NCBI GenBank assembly: GCA_964407825.1 | Contig: CAYOXD010000115.1 | Span: 1 to 9,006, forward strand | DNA from: CAYOXD01 sp964407825 | Lineage (GTDB): Bacteria; Desulfobacterota; Desulfobacteria; Desulfobacterales; JAFDDL01 | Direction of reading: 5' to 3' | Length of the DNA: 9,006 bases | Shown: positions 1 to 5,874 of the stretch, piece after piece | Numbering within the stretch: position 1 is the stretch's first letter | Layout: the number at the start of each line of letters is the position of its first letter | Position numbers and translations under genes: made by a program | The notes under the pieces: model-generated | What the model was told of the DNA's origin: nothing | Seen by the model: only the letters and a program-made list of their open reading frames with translations | The model's database searches: none

Positions 1-156
1 AATCGTAATCGTAATCGTAATCGTAATCGTAATCGTAATCGTAATCGTAATCGTAGTCGTAGTCGTAGTCGTAGTCGTAATCGTAGTCGTAGTCGAAGTC
101 GTAGTCGTAGCCGTAGCCGAAGCCGAAGTCGAAGCCGAAGCCGAAGCCGAAGTCGA
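1..156. repeat. Degenerate hexamer tandem repeat, 26 units, continuing past the window edge
   Basis: Twenty-six contiguous 6-bp units run from the first base. Units 1-9 are all AATCGT. The middle units are mostly AGTCGT with one AATCGT (79-84) and one AGTCGA. The last seven are AGCCGA or AGTCGA. The array then decays into AGCTGC at 157-162. Only hexamer positions 2, 3 and 6 vary, and the units grade from a homogeneous outer end to a diverged inner end, as expected of an array still expanding by slippage or unequal exchange. Its left end is outside the window, so total length is unknown. It ends about 58 bp upstream of the -35 box of the trp promoter. There are no spacers, so it is not a CRISPR. 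Function unknown. Confidence 0.95.
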
Positions 157-213
157 AGCTGCGGGTTAATCGGGTTAGTTGTTGGCTTCGCCCGCGGCAA
201 ACTGAAAAAAATG

Positions 214-241
214 TTGACAACCCGCATCCAGAGAATATATC
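214..241 (+). promoter_or_regulatory. Candidate sigma70-type promoter of the trp leader and trpEGDCF
   Basis: A perfect -35 hexamer TTGACA lies at 214-219. After a 16-bp spacer comes TATATC (236-241), a four-of-six match to the -10 consensus. The predicted start near 248 would give about 33 nt of untranslated RNA before the leader ATG at 282. It is the only strong -35 box upstream of the leader gene. The -10 is less certain; CATAAT at 249-254 is a better hexamer but lies 29 bp from the -35. Confidence 0.7.
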
Positions 242-281
242 AAGTGCTCATAATAATCACCGTTTGTACAGAGGCAACCGA

Positions 282-347
282 ATGAAGACAATAAACACAT
301 CATGGTGGTGGCGGGCTCACATAGGGGGGCTTGCCTGCGGAACCTGA
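282..347 (+). CDS. trpL: trp operon leader peptide, 21 residues with three tandem Trp codons
   Basis: A 21-codon reading frame starts at ATG 282 and ends at TGA 345-347. It is preceded by AGAGG (270-274) with 7-nt spacing. Codons 8-10 are TGG TGG TGG (303-311); the peptide begins MKTINTS and then reads WWWR. Three consecutive Trp codons in so short a frame, between a promoter and an intrinsic terminator and upstream of trpE, are the signature of an attenuator leader peptide. It is not expected to act as an enzyme. Scarce charged tRNA-Trp should stall the ribosome on codons 8-10, while with ample Trp it should run to the stop codon. The frame is far below usual gene-finder length limits. Confidence 0.93.
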   Translation: MKTINTSWWWRAHIGGLACGT

Positions 348-411
348 TACCCATTGTAGACAGGAAATAAGAATCAAAGGCCGTGCGCAACCCGATGCCA
401 CGGCCTTTTTT
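310..411 (+). promoter_or_regulatory. trp attenuator: mutually exclusive RNA stems 1:2, 2:3 and 3:4
   Basis: Three alternative pairings can be read directly. Stem 1:2 pairs 310-316 (GGCGGGC, starting in the third Trp codon) with 329-335 (GCTTGCC), 7 bp with two G-U pairs. Stem 2:3, the antiterminator, pairs 327-329 with 391-393, 331-334 with 387-390, and 336-340 with 381-385 (two G-U), with C330 bulged and a C335/C386 mismatch. Stem 3:4 is the terminator, 376-385 with 399-408. A ribosome stalled on the Trp codons would cover segment 1 and free 2 to pair with 3. A ribosome at the stop codon 345-347 would cover segment 2 and allow 3:4. Pairings were found by eye; no folding energy was computed. 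Confidence 0.85.
376..411 (+). terminator. Intrinsic terminator T1 of the attenuator (stem 3:4)
   Basis: AAAGGCCGTG (376-385) pairs perfectly with CACGGCCTTT (399-408) around a 13-nt loop, giving a 10-bp stem with a GC-rich core of 7 bp. A T run at 406-411 follows the core. It sits 31 nt downstream of the leader stop codon and 137 nt upstream of the trpE start, the expected place for an attenuator terminator. Its left arm is shared with the antiterminator. Confidence 0.92.
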
Positions 412-420
412 ATTGAGTCA

Positions 421-463
421 GGGAAAGGGCCGGGGAAATCTCCACGGCCCTTTCCCTTTTTTT
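421..463 (+). terminator. Second intrinsic terminator T2, 10 nt after T1
   Basis: GGGAAAGGGCCG (421-432) is a perfect 12-bp inverted repeat of CGGCCCTTTCCC (445-456). The 12-nt loop can itself add GGA/TCC (434-436 with 441-443). Seven consecutive T (457-463) follow immediately. By eye it is stronger than T1. It lies between the attenuator and trpE, so transcription from the leader promoter must also pass T2. Its right arm shares the exact 8-mer CCACGGCC (442-449) with the right arm of T1 (398-405), and its left arm resembles T1's left arm, so T2 may be a diverged duplicate of T1. Confidence 0.92.
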
Positions 464-535
464 GTGTGTAGGCCGTCATCGTTTTACATAAATCACTTTT
501 TCCATCATGAGGCGCCCGCTGCCGGGTGCAAAGAG

Positions 536-541
536 AGGAGG
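536..541 (+). promoter_or_regulatory. Ribosome binding site that fixes the trpE start
   Basis: AGGAGG at 536-541 stands 7 nt before GTG 549. The in-frame ATG at 507 has no comparable site, and the 14 residues between the two starts do not look like TrpE. Confidence 0.85.
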
Positions 542-548
542 ACAGCCC

Positions 549-2051
549 GTGTTACTTCGCCGATTCCCGGATAGGGAAACCTTTTGTCAATTGTCCGGCA
601 AGTACAATGTCGTTCCCGTCTGCGCCGAGATCCTGTCCGACATGGACACTCCCGTTTCCATCCTGGGCAAGCTCTACGGACAGGAGGGACCGGTCTTTCT
701 ACTGGAGAGTGCCGAGGGGGGCGAAAGATGGGGGAGATACAGCTTTTTCAGCACCTCTGCCAAATGCCTGGTCCGGGTTTTCAAGGAGCACATCGAGGTG
801 GAAGAAAAGGGCCGGATCGAGACTATCGATCACCAGGGCCGTCCTCTGGAGGCGCTGCGGGGCCTGATGCAGCGGTTCCGTCCGGCCCAGGTGCCCGAGC
901 TGCCGAGATTCTGGTGCGGCCTGGTGGGATATATCACCTACGAGATGGTATCCTTTTTCGAGGCGATCCCCCACCAATTGCCGTCCGACAAGCCCCTGGC
1001 CAGCTTCATGATCCCGGACGAGGTGCTGATTTTCGACAATATCCGCCACACCCTTCAACTGGTGGCCATCTGCTACCCGGAAGGGGACGCCACAGGCGAG
1101 GCCCTCTATGGGGCCGCACTGGAAAAAATCGAGCACATCCGGGAAAGACTGCGCCAACCCATACGGGAATCCAGCGTCCAGAAGAGCGATGTCCCATATC
1201 AACTACGGCCCACCCTTGCCGAGGAGCGTTTCCGGAGCCTGGTCAGCCGCGTCAAGAACCACGTGTGGGAGGGGGACATCATCCAGGCGGTGCTCTCCCA
1301 GCCCTTCGTCTGCGAGGAGATGCCCGACGGCCTTGACCTCTACCGGGCCCAACGGTATATCAATCCGTCTCCTTACCTCTTTTTCCTTCGGCTGGGCGGC
1401 ACGACCCTGGTGGGCTCATCGCCCGAAACCCTGGTGCGTCTGGAAAACCGGATCGCCGTGCTGAGGCCCATCGCAGGCACCCGGCCCAGGGGCAAGACCG
1501 AGCAGGCCGACCGGGACCTGGCCGATGAGCTGCTGCAGGATGAAAAGGAGCGGGCCGAGCACCTGATGCTGGTGGATCTTGGCAGAAACGACCTGGGAAG
1601 GATCGCCGAAACCGGTACGGTGGAGGTAACCGATCTGATGTTCGTGGAGCGCTACTCCCACGTGATGCACCTGGTGTCCAACATCCAGTGCGATCTGAAG
1701 CCCGAGATCGACGCCTGGGCACTGCTGAAGGCGACCTTCCCGGCCGGCACCCTCTCGGGTGCCCCCAAGGTCCGGGCCATGGAGATCATCGCCGAACTGG
1801 AGGACACCCCCAGGGGGCCCTATGGCGGGGCCGTGGGGTACATCTCCTTTCATGGCAATATGGATATGGCCATCACCATCCGGACCGCCTGCATGGAGGA
1901 CGGGCGCATGACCGTCCAGGCCGGTGCGGGCATCGTGGCCGATTCGGATCCAGAGCGGGAGCGTCAGGAAACCGTGAACAAAGCCATGGCCATCGAAAAG
2001 GCCCTGGAGCTCATCCACCCCCACCGGGAAAACGAGGAGGCCCAGTCATGA
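549..2051 (+). CDS. trpE: Anthranilate synthase component I
   Basis: TrpE (500 aa) converts chorismate to anthranilate, using ammonia delivered by TrpG; this is the committed cytoplasmic step of Trp synthesis. The N-terminal domain carries LLES at residues 51-54, the motif tied to allosteric inhibition by tryptophan in this family. The chorismate-binding domain fills the C-terminal half, with PIAGTRPRG (307-315), GRND (345-348), FPAGTLSGAPK (397-407) and QAGAGIVADSDPE (457-469). Length is usual for TrpE. The GTG start is chosen from the AGGAGG 7 nt upstream and because the family-like sequence begins LLRRFPDRE; an upstream ATG at 507 would add 14 unrelated residues. The stop overlaps the trpG start as ATGA. 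Transcription should depend on passing T1 and T2. PabB is the main alternative for this fold, but the LLES motif and trp context argue against it. Confidence 0.96.
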   Translation: MLLRRFPDRETFCQLSGKYNVVPVCAEILSDMDTPVSILGKLYGQEGPVFLLESAEGGERWGRYSFFSTSAKCLVRVFKEHIEVEEKGRIETIDHQGRPLEALRGLMQRFRPAQVPELPRFWCGLVGYITYEMVSFFEAIPHQLPSDKPLASFMIPDEVLIFDNIRHTLQLVAICYPEGDATGEALYGAALEKIEHIRERLRQPIRESSVQKSDVPYQLRPTLAEERFRSLVSRVKNHVWEGDIIQAVLSQPFVCEEMPDGLDLYRAQRYINPSPYLFFLRLGGTTLVGSSPETLVRLENRIAVLRPIAGTRPRGKTEQADRDLADELLQDEKERAEHLMLVDLGRNDLGRIAETGTVEVTDLMFVERYSHVMHLVSNIQCDLKPEIDAWALLKATFPAGTLSGAPKVRAMEIIAELEDTPRGPYGGAVGYISFHGNMDMAITIRTACMEDGRMTVQAGAGIVADSDPERERQETVNKAMAIEKALELIHPHRENEEAQS

Positions 2052-2626
2052 TTCTCATGATCGACAACTACGATTCCTTCACCTACAACTTGGTGCAGTA
2101 CCTGCGGCAGCTCGGGGCTCAGGTGGAGGTGATCCGAAACGATGCCGCCAGTCTCGATGAGGTCTGCGCCATGGCGCCTGCCGGCATCGTGATCTCTCCC
2201 GGCCCGGGGCGGCCGGATACCGCGGGCATCTCCCTTTCCGTCATCCGGCACTTTTCCGGGAAGGTCCCGATCCTGGGGGTCTGCCTCGGCCACCAGGCCA
2301 TCGCCCAGGCCTTCGGGGGCGACGTCATTCACGCCAGGCGGCTGATGCACGGAAAGACCTCCGAGGTAACGGCGGACGGCCTGGGCGTTTTTTCGGGCAT
2401 CAAAAAACCCTTTCAGGCCATGCGGTACCATAGTCTGGCCGTGTCCCGGGAGACGCTGCCCGACTGTCTGACCGTCACGGCCGAGTCCGAAGACGGGGAA
2501 ATCATGGGTATCCGTCATACCCACCACCGCACGGAAGGCATCCAGTTCCATCCCGAATCCATCATGACAGCGGTGGGAAAAAGGCTCCTTCGAAATTTCC
2601 TGCGGGTGGTCGGGGAGGAGAATTGA
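2048..2626 (+). CDS. trpG: Anthranilate synthase component II, class I glutamine amidotransferase
   Basis: TrpG (192 aa) hydrolyses glutamine and passes ammonia to TrpE. It begins MILMIDNYDSFTYNL, typical of the TrpG/PabA family. The oxyanion-loop motif SPGPGRP is at residues 50-56, the nucleophile is Cys79 in GVCLGHQ, and the other triad members are His168 and Glu170 in FHPES. The length is that of a stand-alone glutaminase, not fused to TrpE or TrpD. The ATG overlaps the trpE stop by 4 nt (ATGA), which implies translational coupling and a matched amount of the two subunits. PabA-type proteins are nearly identical in motif and TrpG may also serve folate synthesis; position assigns it to tryptophan. 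Confidence 0.95.
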   Translation: MILMIDNYDSFTYNLVQYLRQLGAQVEVIRNDAASLDEVCAMAPAGIVISPGPGRPDTAGISLSVIRHFSGKVPILGVCLGHQAIAQAFGGDVIHARRLMHGKTSEVTADGLGVFSGIKKPFQAMRYHSLAVSRETLPDCLTVTAESEDGEIMGIRHTHHRTEGIQFHPESIMTAVGKRLLRNFLRVVGEEN

Positions 2627-2676
2627 GCGGCTGGAAGGGCCATGGAACCAAGGGAAGACAGGAGGGCAAGCGAGTC

Positions 2677-3693
2677 ATGTTCCAGGAATATCTGAAGCGA
2701 ATCATCGAAAGGGGGGATCTGGCTGAAGATGAGATGGCCGAAGCCATGGACCTTATCTTCTCAGGACAATGCACCGACGCCCAGATCGGCGCCCTGATGG
2801 CGGCCCTTGCCACCAAGGGAGAGACCTATGCCGAACTGGCGGGCGCCGCGCGCGCCATGCGGAAAAAGGCCCTTCGATTGCAGGTGCCCGCCGCCACCCT
2901 GATGGATATCGTCGGCACGGGGGGCGACGGCGCCCACACCTTCAACATCTCCACCACCACGGCCTTCGTGGTGGCCGGCAGCGGGGTTCCGGTGGCAAAG
3001 CACGGCAACCGGGCCGTGTCGAGCAAATGCGGCAGCGCGGATGTCCTGGAAGCCCTGGGGGTCAACCTGAACCTCGACCCCGAGCTGGTGGAAGAGGCCG
3101 TGATGGAAATCGGTATCGGGTTCCTGTACGCCCCGCTATACCATAAGGCCATGCGGCATGCGGCCAGGGCCCGAAAGGAAATCGGGCTCAGGAGCATCTT
3201 CAACATGCTGGGACCGCTGACCAACCCCGCGGCCGCCAACTGCATCCTCCTGGGGGTCTACGCCGCGGGACTGACGGAGATGTTCGCCCAGGCCCTGAAA
3301 CGGCTCGGTGCCCGGCGGGCCCTCGTGGTCCACGGCCATGACGGGCTCGATGAGATCACCCTGTGCGGCCCCACCCGGGTGTCCGAATTGAAAGACGGGG
3401 TCATCCGGACCTACGACCTCTATCCGGAGGCCTATTTCGGCGCCGCAGTCGCGCCAGAATCCCTGAGGGGCGGAGAGGTGGCCGAAAACGCGGCGATTAC
3501 GAGGGGGATCCTCACGGGAGAGACGGGGCCCAGGCGCGATGTCGTCCTTTTCAACGCGGGGGCCGCCCTCCTGTGCGCCGGAAAGGCAGCGGACCTGGCC
3601 CAGGGCATCGACATGGCCGGAGAGGCCATCGACAGCGGCGCGGCCAGCGCCAAGCTGGACGCCCTGGTGGCCTTCACGAACGAAAACGGTTAG
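2677..3693 (+). CDS. trpD: Anthranilate phosphoribosyltransferase
   Basis: TrpD (338 aa) joins anthranilate to PRPP, giving phosphoribosyl-anthranilate and pyrophosphate. An N-terminal helical part (about 1-70) precedes the PRPP-binding GTGGDG motif at residues 80-85. Next come KHGNRAVSSKCGSAD (108-122) and, in the C-terminal half, HGHDGLDEI, which carries the acidic pair linked to metal binding in the family. Length is normal. The ATG at 2677 is chosen because the family-like sequence starts MFQEYLKRI and AGGAGGG (2660-2666) lies 10 nt upstream, a somewhat long spacing. A TTG at 2623 overlapping the trpG stop would add 18 residues without family character. With the chosen start, 50 nt separate it from trpG. 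Confidence 0.95.
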   Translation: MFQEYLKRIIERGDLAEDEMAEAMDLIFSGQCTDAQIGALMAALATKGETYAELAGAARAMRKKALRLQVPAATLMDIVGTGGDGAHTFNISTTTAFVVAGSGVPVAKHGNRAVSSKCGSADVLEALGVNLNLDPELVEEAVMEIGIGFLYAPLYHKAMRHAARARKEIGLRSIFNMLGPLTNPAAANCILLGVYAAGLTEMFAQALKRLGARRALVVHGHDGLDEITLCGPTRVSELKDGVIRTYDLYPEAYFGAAVAPESLRGGEVAENAAITRGILTGETGPRRDVVLFNAGAALLCAGKAADLAQGIDMAGEAIDSGAASAKLDALVAFTNENG

Positions 3694-3705
3694 GAAATGA
3701 CGGTT

Positions 3706-4503
3706 ATGAGCATTCTGGACAGGATTGTGGAACGGAAAAGACAGATCGTCGCCTCGGCCCAAAAGGAGCGGCCGCTGTCCGAATTGGAAGGGCGGATCCG
3801 GGAACGATCGGACCCCCGCGGCTTTGCGGCCCGTCTGTCGGCCCCGGGACCGAGGGGTGCCAACATCATCGCAGAAATCAAGCGGGCCTCGCCCTCCAAG
3901 GGGCCCATCCGGCCCGATCTCGACCCGGCCGGCCTGGCCCGCGCCTACGAGGCGGGCGGGGCGGCCTGCCTCTCGGTGCTGACCGATGGCCCCTTTTTCA
4001 TGGGAAGCCCGCAGGATCTGGTACAGGCCCGGACGGCGAGCACCCTGCCGGTCCTTCGAAAGGAGTTTATCATCTCCTCCTACCAGGTGTACGAATCCGC
4101 CGCCATGGGCGCCGATGCGGTTCTGCTGATCGTGCGGATCCTTTCGGCAGAGCAGCTTCACGCCTACCTGGCCCTGTGCAGGGAGCTGTCCCTGGACGCC
4201 CTGGTGGAAATCCACACGGAGGCGGACCTTGAGACGGCACTTGTCTCTGGGGCGCAGCTGATCGGGATCAACAACCGGAACCTCAACTCCTTTGAGACGG
4301 ACACGAATACGGCGATCCAGCTGGCTTCGCGCCTGTCCCGGGACCAGGTCCCGGTGGCCGCCAGCGGCATTCGAACCCGCGCGGATATAGTGAAAAACAC
4401 CCGATCGGGCATCTGGAATTTTCTCATCGGCGAGAGCCTGGTGCGGGCGGAGGATCCGAGCCGGTTCCTGGCGGAGCTGCTTGGACAGGGGGAGGCATCA
4501 TGA
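3706..4503 (+). CDS. trpC: Indole-3-glycerol-phosphate synthase
   Basis: TrpC (265 aa) closes the indole ring, turning carboxyphenylaminodeoxyribulose phosphate into indole-3-glycerol phosphate with loss of CO2. It is a monofunctional TIM barrel, not fused to TrpF. Visible motifs are IAEIKRASPSKG with Glu57 and Lys59, LRKEFI with Lys119, VEIHTEA with Glu168, GINNRNL with Asn189-Asn190, and a phosphate-binding end with ASGIRT and LIGESLV. These match the family's catalytic residues. The ATG at 3706 is preferred because AGGA (3692-3695) lies 10 nt upstream; the ATG at 3697 is only 1 nt from that site and would add three residues. The gap to trpD is 12 nt, and the stop overlaps the trpF ATG by 4 nt. 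Confidence 0.95.
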   Translation: MSILDRIVERKRQIVASAQKERPLSELEGRIRERSDPRGFAARLSAPGPRGANIIAEIKRASPSKGPIRPDLDPAGLARAYEAGGAACLSVLTDGPFFMGSPQDLVQARTASTLPVLRKEFIISSYQVYESAAMGADAVLLIVRILSAEQLHAYLALCRELSLDALVEIHTEADLETALVSGAQLIGINNRNLNSFETDTNTAIQLASRLSRDQVPVAASGIRTRADIVKNTRSGIWNFLIGESLVRAEDPSRFLAELLGQGEAS

Positions 4504-5195
4504 CCAGAGGGCTATTTCCCCAGATCAAGATCTGCGGGCTGACCAGCGCCGATCCGGCGGTGGAATGCGCCGATCTGGGGGTCCAGGCCATCGGCTGCGT
4601 GTTCTATCCGAAAAGCCCCCGACACCTCGAGGACGAGACCGCCCGGGCGATCTGCCGGGCGGTGAAGGGCCGGGTGCAGACGGTGGGGGTGTTCGTGAAT
4701 GCCCCCCTGGAAACCATTTTGCAGAAGGTAAGGGACTGCGGTATCACGATGGTGCAGCTCCACGGCCAGGAATCACCGAACCTTGTCCGCCGGCTGCGGC
4801 GGGAGGGGATTCCCGTTATCAAGACGCTCTTTGCCAATGCAGCACCGGATTTTTCGGCCACGCCCCTTTACCAGGCATCGGCGTTTCTTGTGGAGTGCAG
4901 CGGCGGGATCCTGCCTGGCGGAAACGCCAAAACCTGGGACTGGTCCCAGGCAAAGTCCTTTGGCGAACGTCACCCCTGCATTCTGGCCGGCGGGTTGACG
5001 GCGGAGAACATCGGTACGGCCATCGGCCAGGCCATGCCCCGGGCCGTGGATGTCAGCTCCGGGGTCGAATCGGCACCGGGTATCAAATCCCTGGACAAGG
5101 TGGCGCACCTGGTGGAAGCCGTCACCGCTCTCGGGCTTTCAGATCCAGGCGGCGACCTCGCTCCCGTCTTTTCCCGCTGTGCGGTTGGCTGTTAG
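4500..5195 (+). CDS. trpF: Phosphoribosylanthranilate isomerase with a variant active-site segment
   Basis: TrpF (231 aa) isomerises phosphoribosylanthranilate to the ribulose product used by TrpC. The general-base cysteine is Cys12 in KICGLT, and GCVFYPKSPR (32-41) and VGVFVNAP (62-69) are typical. The phosphate-binding end is ILAGGLTAENI and AVDVSSGVES, with Asp184. The middle segment is unusual: the family's LLD...GGTGxxFDW is here LVECSGGILPGGNAKTWDW, so the catalytic Asp position appears to hold Glu132 and GGTG reads GGNA. About 20 C-terminal residues look like a non-conserved tail, and the last codons, including the TAG, lie in an intergenic heptamer repeat. The start overlaps the trpC stop (ATGA), with GGAGG at 4491-4495. 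It is the last gene of the + strand block. Confidence 0.93.
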   Translation: MTRGLFPQIKICGLTSADPAVECADLGVQAIGCVFYPKSPRHLEDETARAICRAVKGRVQTVGVFVNAPLETILQKVRDCGITMVQLHGQESPNLVRRLRREGIPVIKTLFANAAPDFSATPLYQASAFLVECSGGILPGGNAKTWDWSQAKSFGERHPCILAGGLTAENIGTAIGQAMPRAVDVSSGVESAPGIKSLDKVAHLVEAVTALGLSDPGGDLAPVFSRCAVGC

Positions 5196-5201
5196 CTGTT
5201 A
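5188..5201. repeat. GCTGTTA heptamer, two tandem copies at the end of trpF
   Basis: GCTGTTA occurs at 5188-5194 and again at 5195-5201, followed by GCC, making a weak GGCT/AGCC inverted repeat at 5187-5204. The first copy supplies the trpF TAG stop. The gap between trpF and the convergent response-regulator gene is only 19 nt, and no clear intrinsic terminator with a T run is visible on either strand, so the two converging transcripts may overlap. Confidence 0.6.
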
Positions 5202-5214
5202 GCCATTCGCCCAG

Positions 5215-5874
5215 TCAGGGCAACGCGGTGATATAGTCCTGGCTGATGGCGTATTTGACCACGTCCACGGTTTTTTTCAGGTTGAGCTTTTTCTTGATAT
5301 TGGCCCGGTGATGCTGAACCGTACGGATGCTGATGAAGAGAAGTTCGGCGATCTCCTTGCTGGTCTTTCCCTCCACAAGCAAGCGGAGAACCTGGCGTTC
5401 CCGGTGGGACAGGGGATCCCTCTGCCCAGGGTTGGCGGCGTCCCTGCAAATGTCAATGAGATCCTGGGAATATTGTTTCAGGAAAATGGGAGACAGGAAA
5501 GTCCCCCCCTTGCGAATGGTGTTGATGGCGTTGACGAGTTCGTTGCCCGTATCGTCCTTCAGCAAAAAGCCCTCCGCTCCTGCTGACAGGACCCGCTGGA
5601 GGTATTCCTTCTTCTTGTGCATGCTCAGGATGAGCACCTTGATTTCCGGATAATGGGCCTTGATCTCCTCCACCGCCTCGATCCCCCTGAGATTCGGCAT
5701 GGAGATATCCAGAATGGCCATGTCCGTTGCAGTCTTTTTCAGTAAACGGATGAGCTCGAGGCCGTCTGCGGCCTCCCCCACTACCTCCATCCGATCGGCA
5801 GCATTGATGATTCCCCGGATGCCCTCTCTCAGCATCGCGTGGTCATCTGCCAAAACAATCCGGTAGGTTTTCAT
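5215..5874 (-). CDS. NarL/FixJ-family response regulator
   Basis: A 219-residue two-domain transcriptional regulator. The receiver domain (about 4-120) has the acidic pair Asp10-Asp11 in LADDH, the phosphoacceptor Asp56 in LDISMP, Ser84 as the switch residue and Lys106 in LLKDD, so phosphorylation should work. A LuxR-type helix-turn-helix domain (about 154-215) reads PLSHRERQVL, then GKTSKEIAELL and TVQHHRANIKKKL. No histidine kinase is in the window, so partner and signal are unknown. Reading away from trpA on the same strand, it starts 232 nt beyond the trpA stop and has its own candidate promoter. The ATG gives a canonical MKTYRIVLADDH beginning, although the nearest ribosome-binding motif (GGAG, 5888-5891) is 13 nt away. 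Nothing in the protein itself links it to tryptophan. Confidence 0.93.
   Translation of the reverse strand: MKTYRIVLADDHAMLREGIRGIINAADRMEVVGEAADGLELIRLLKKTATDMAILDISMPNLRGIEAVEEIKAHYPEIKVLILSMHKKKEYLQRVLSAGAEGFLLKDDTGNELVNAINTIRKGGTFLSPIFLKQYSQDLIDICRDAANPGQRDPLSHRERQVLRLLVEGKTSKEIAELLFISIRTVQHHRANIKKKLNLKKTVDVVKYAISQDYITALP

Noticed and set aside
1..156. CRISPR array
   Set aside because: Units are 6 bp and contiguous, with no spacers or cas genes.
175..390. 71-codon - strand frame across the trp leader
   Set aside because: It overlaps the promoter, leader peptide and T1 on the opposite strand and resembles no protein family.
464..536. A second trpE promoter after T2
   Set aside because: Only weak hexamers are visible (TTGTGT at 462-467 with TACATA at 485-490). 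It is not supported, though it remains the main alternative explanation of how trpE escapes T2.
507..548. ATG 507 as trpE start
   Set aside because: The extra 14 residues are unlike TrpE, while GTG 549 has AGGAGG at ideal spacing and is followed by family-like sequence.
699..1202. 167-codon - strand frame inside trpE
   Set aside because: It is an antisense shadow of trpE, produced by GC-rich codon use.
2623..2676. TTG 2623 as trpD start, overlapping the trpG stop
   Set aside because: It adds 18 low-complexity residues, and ATG 2677 with AGGAGGG upstream starts at the usual family N-terminus.
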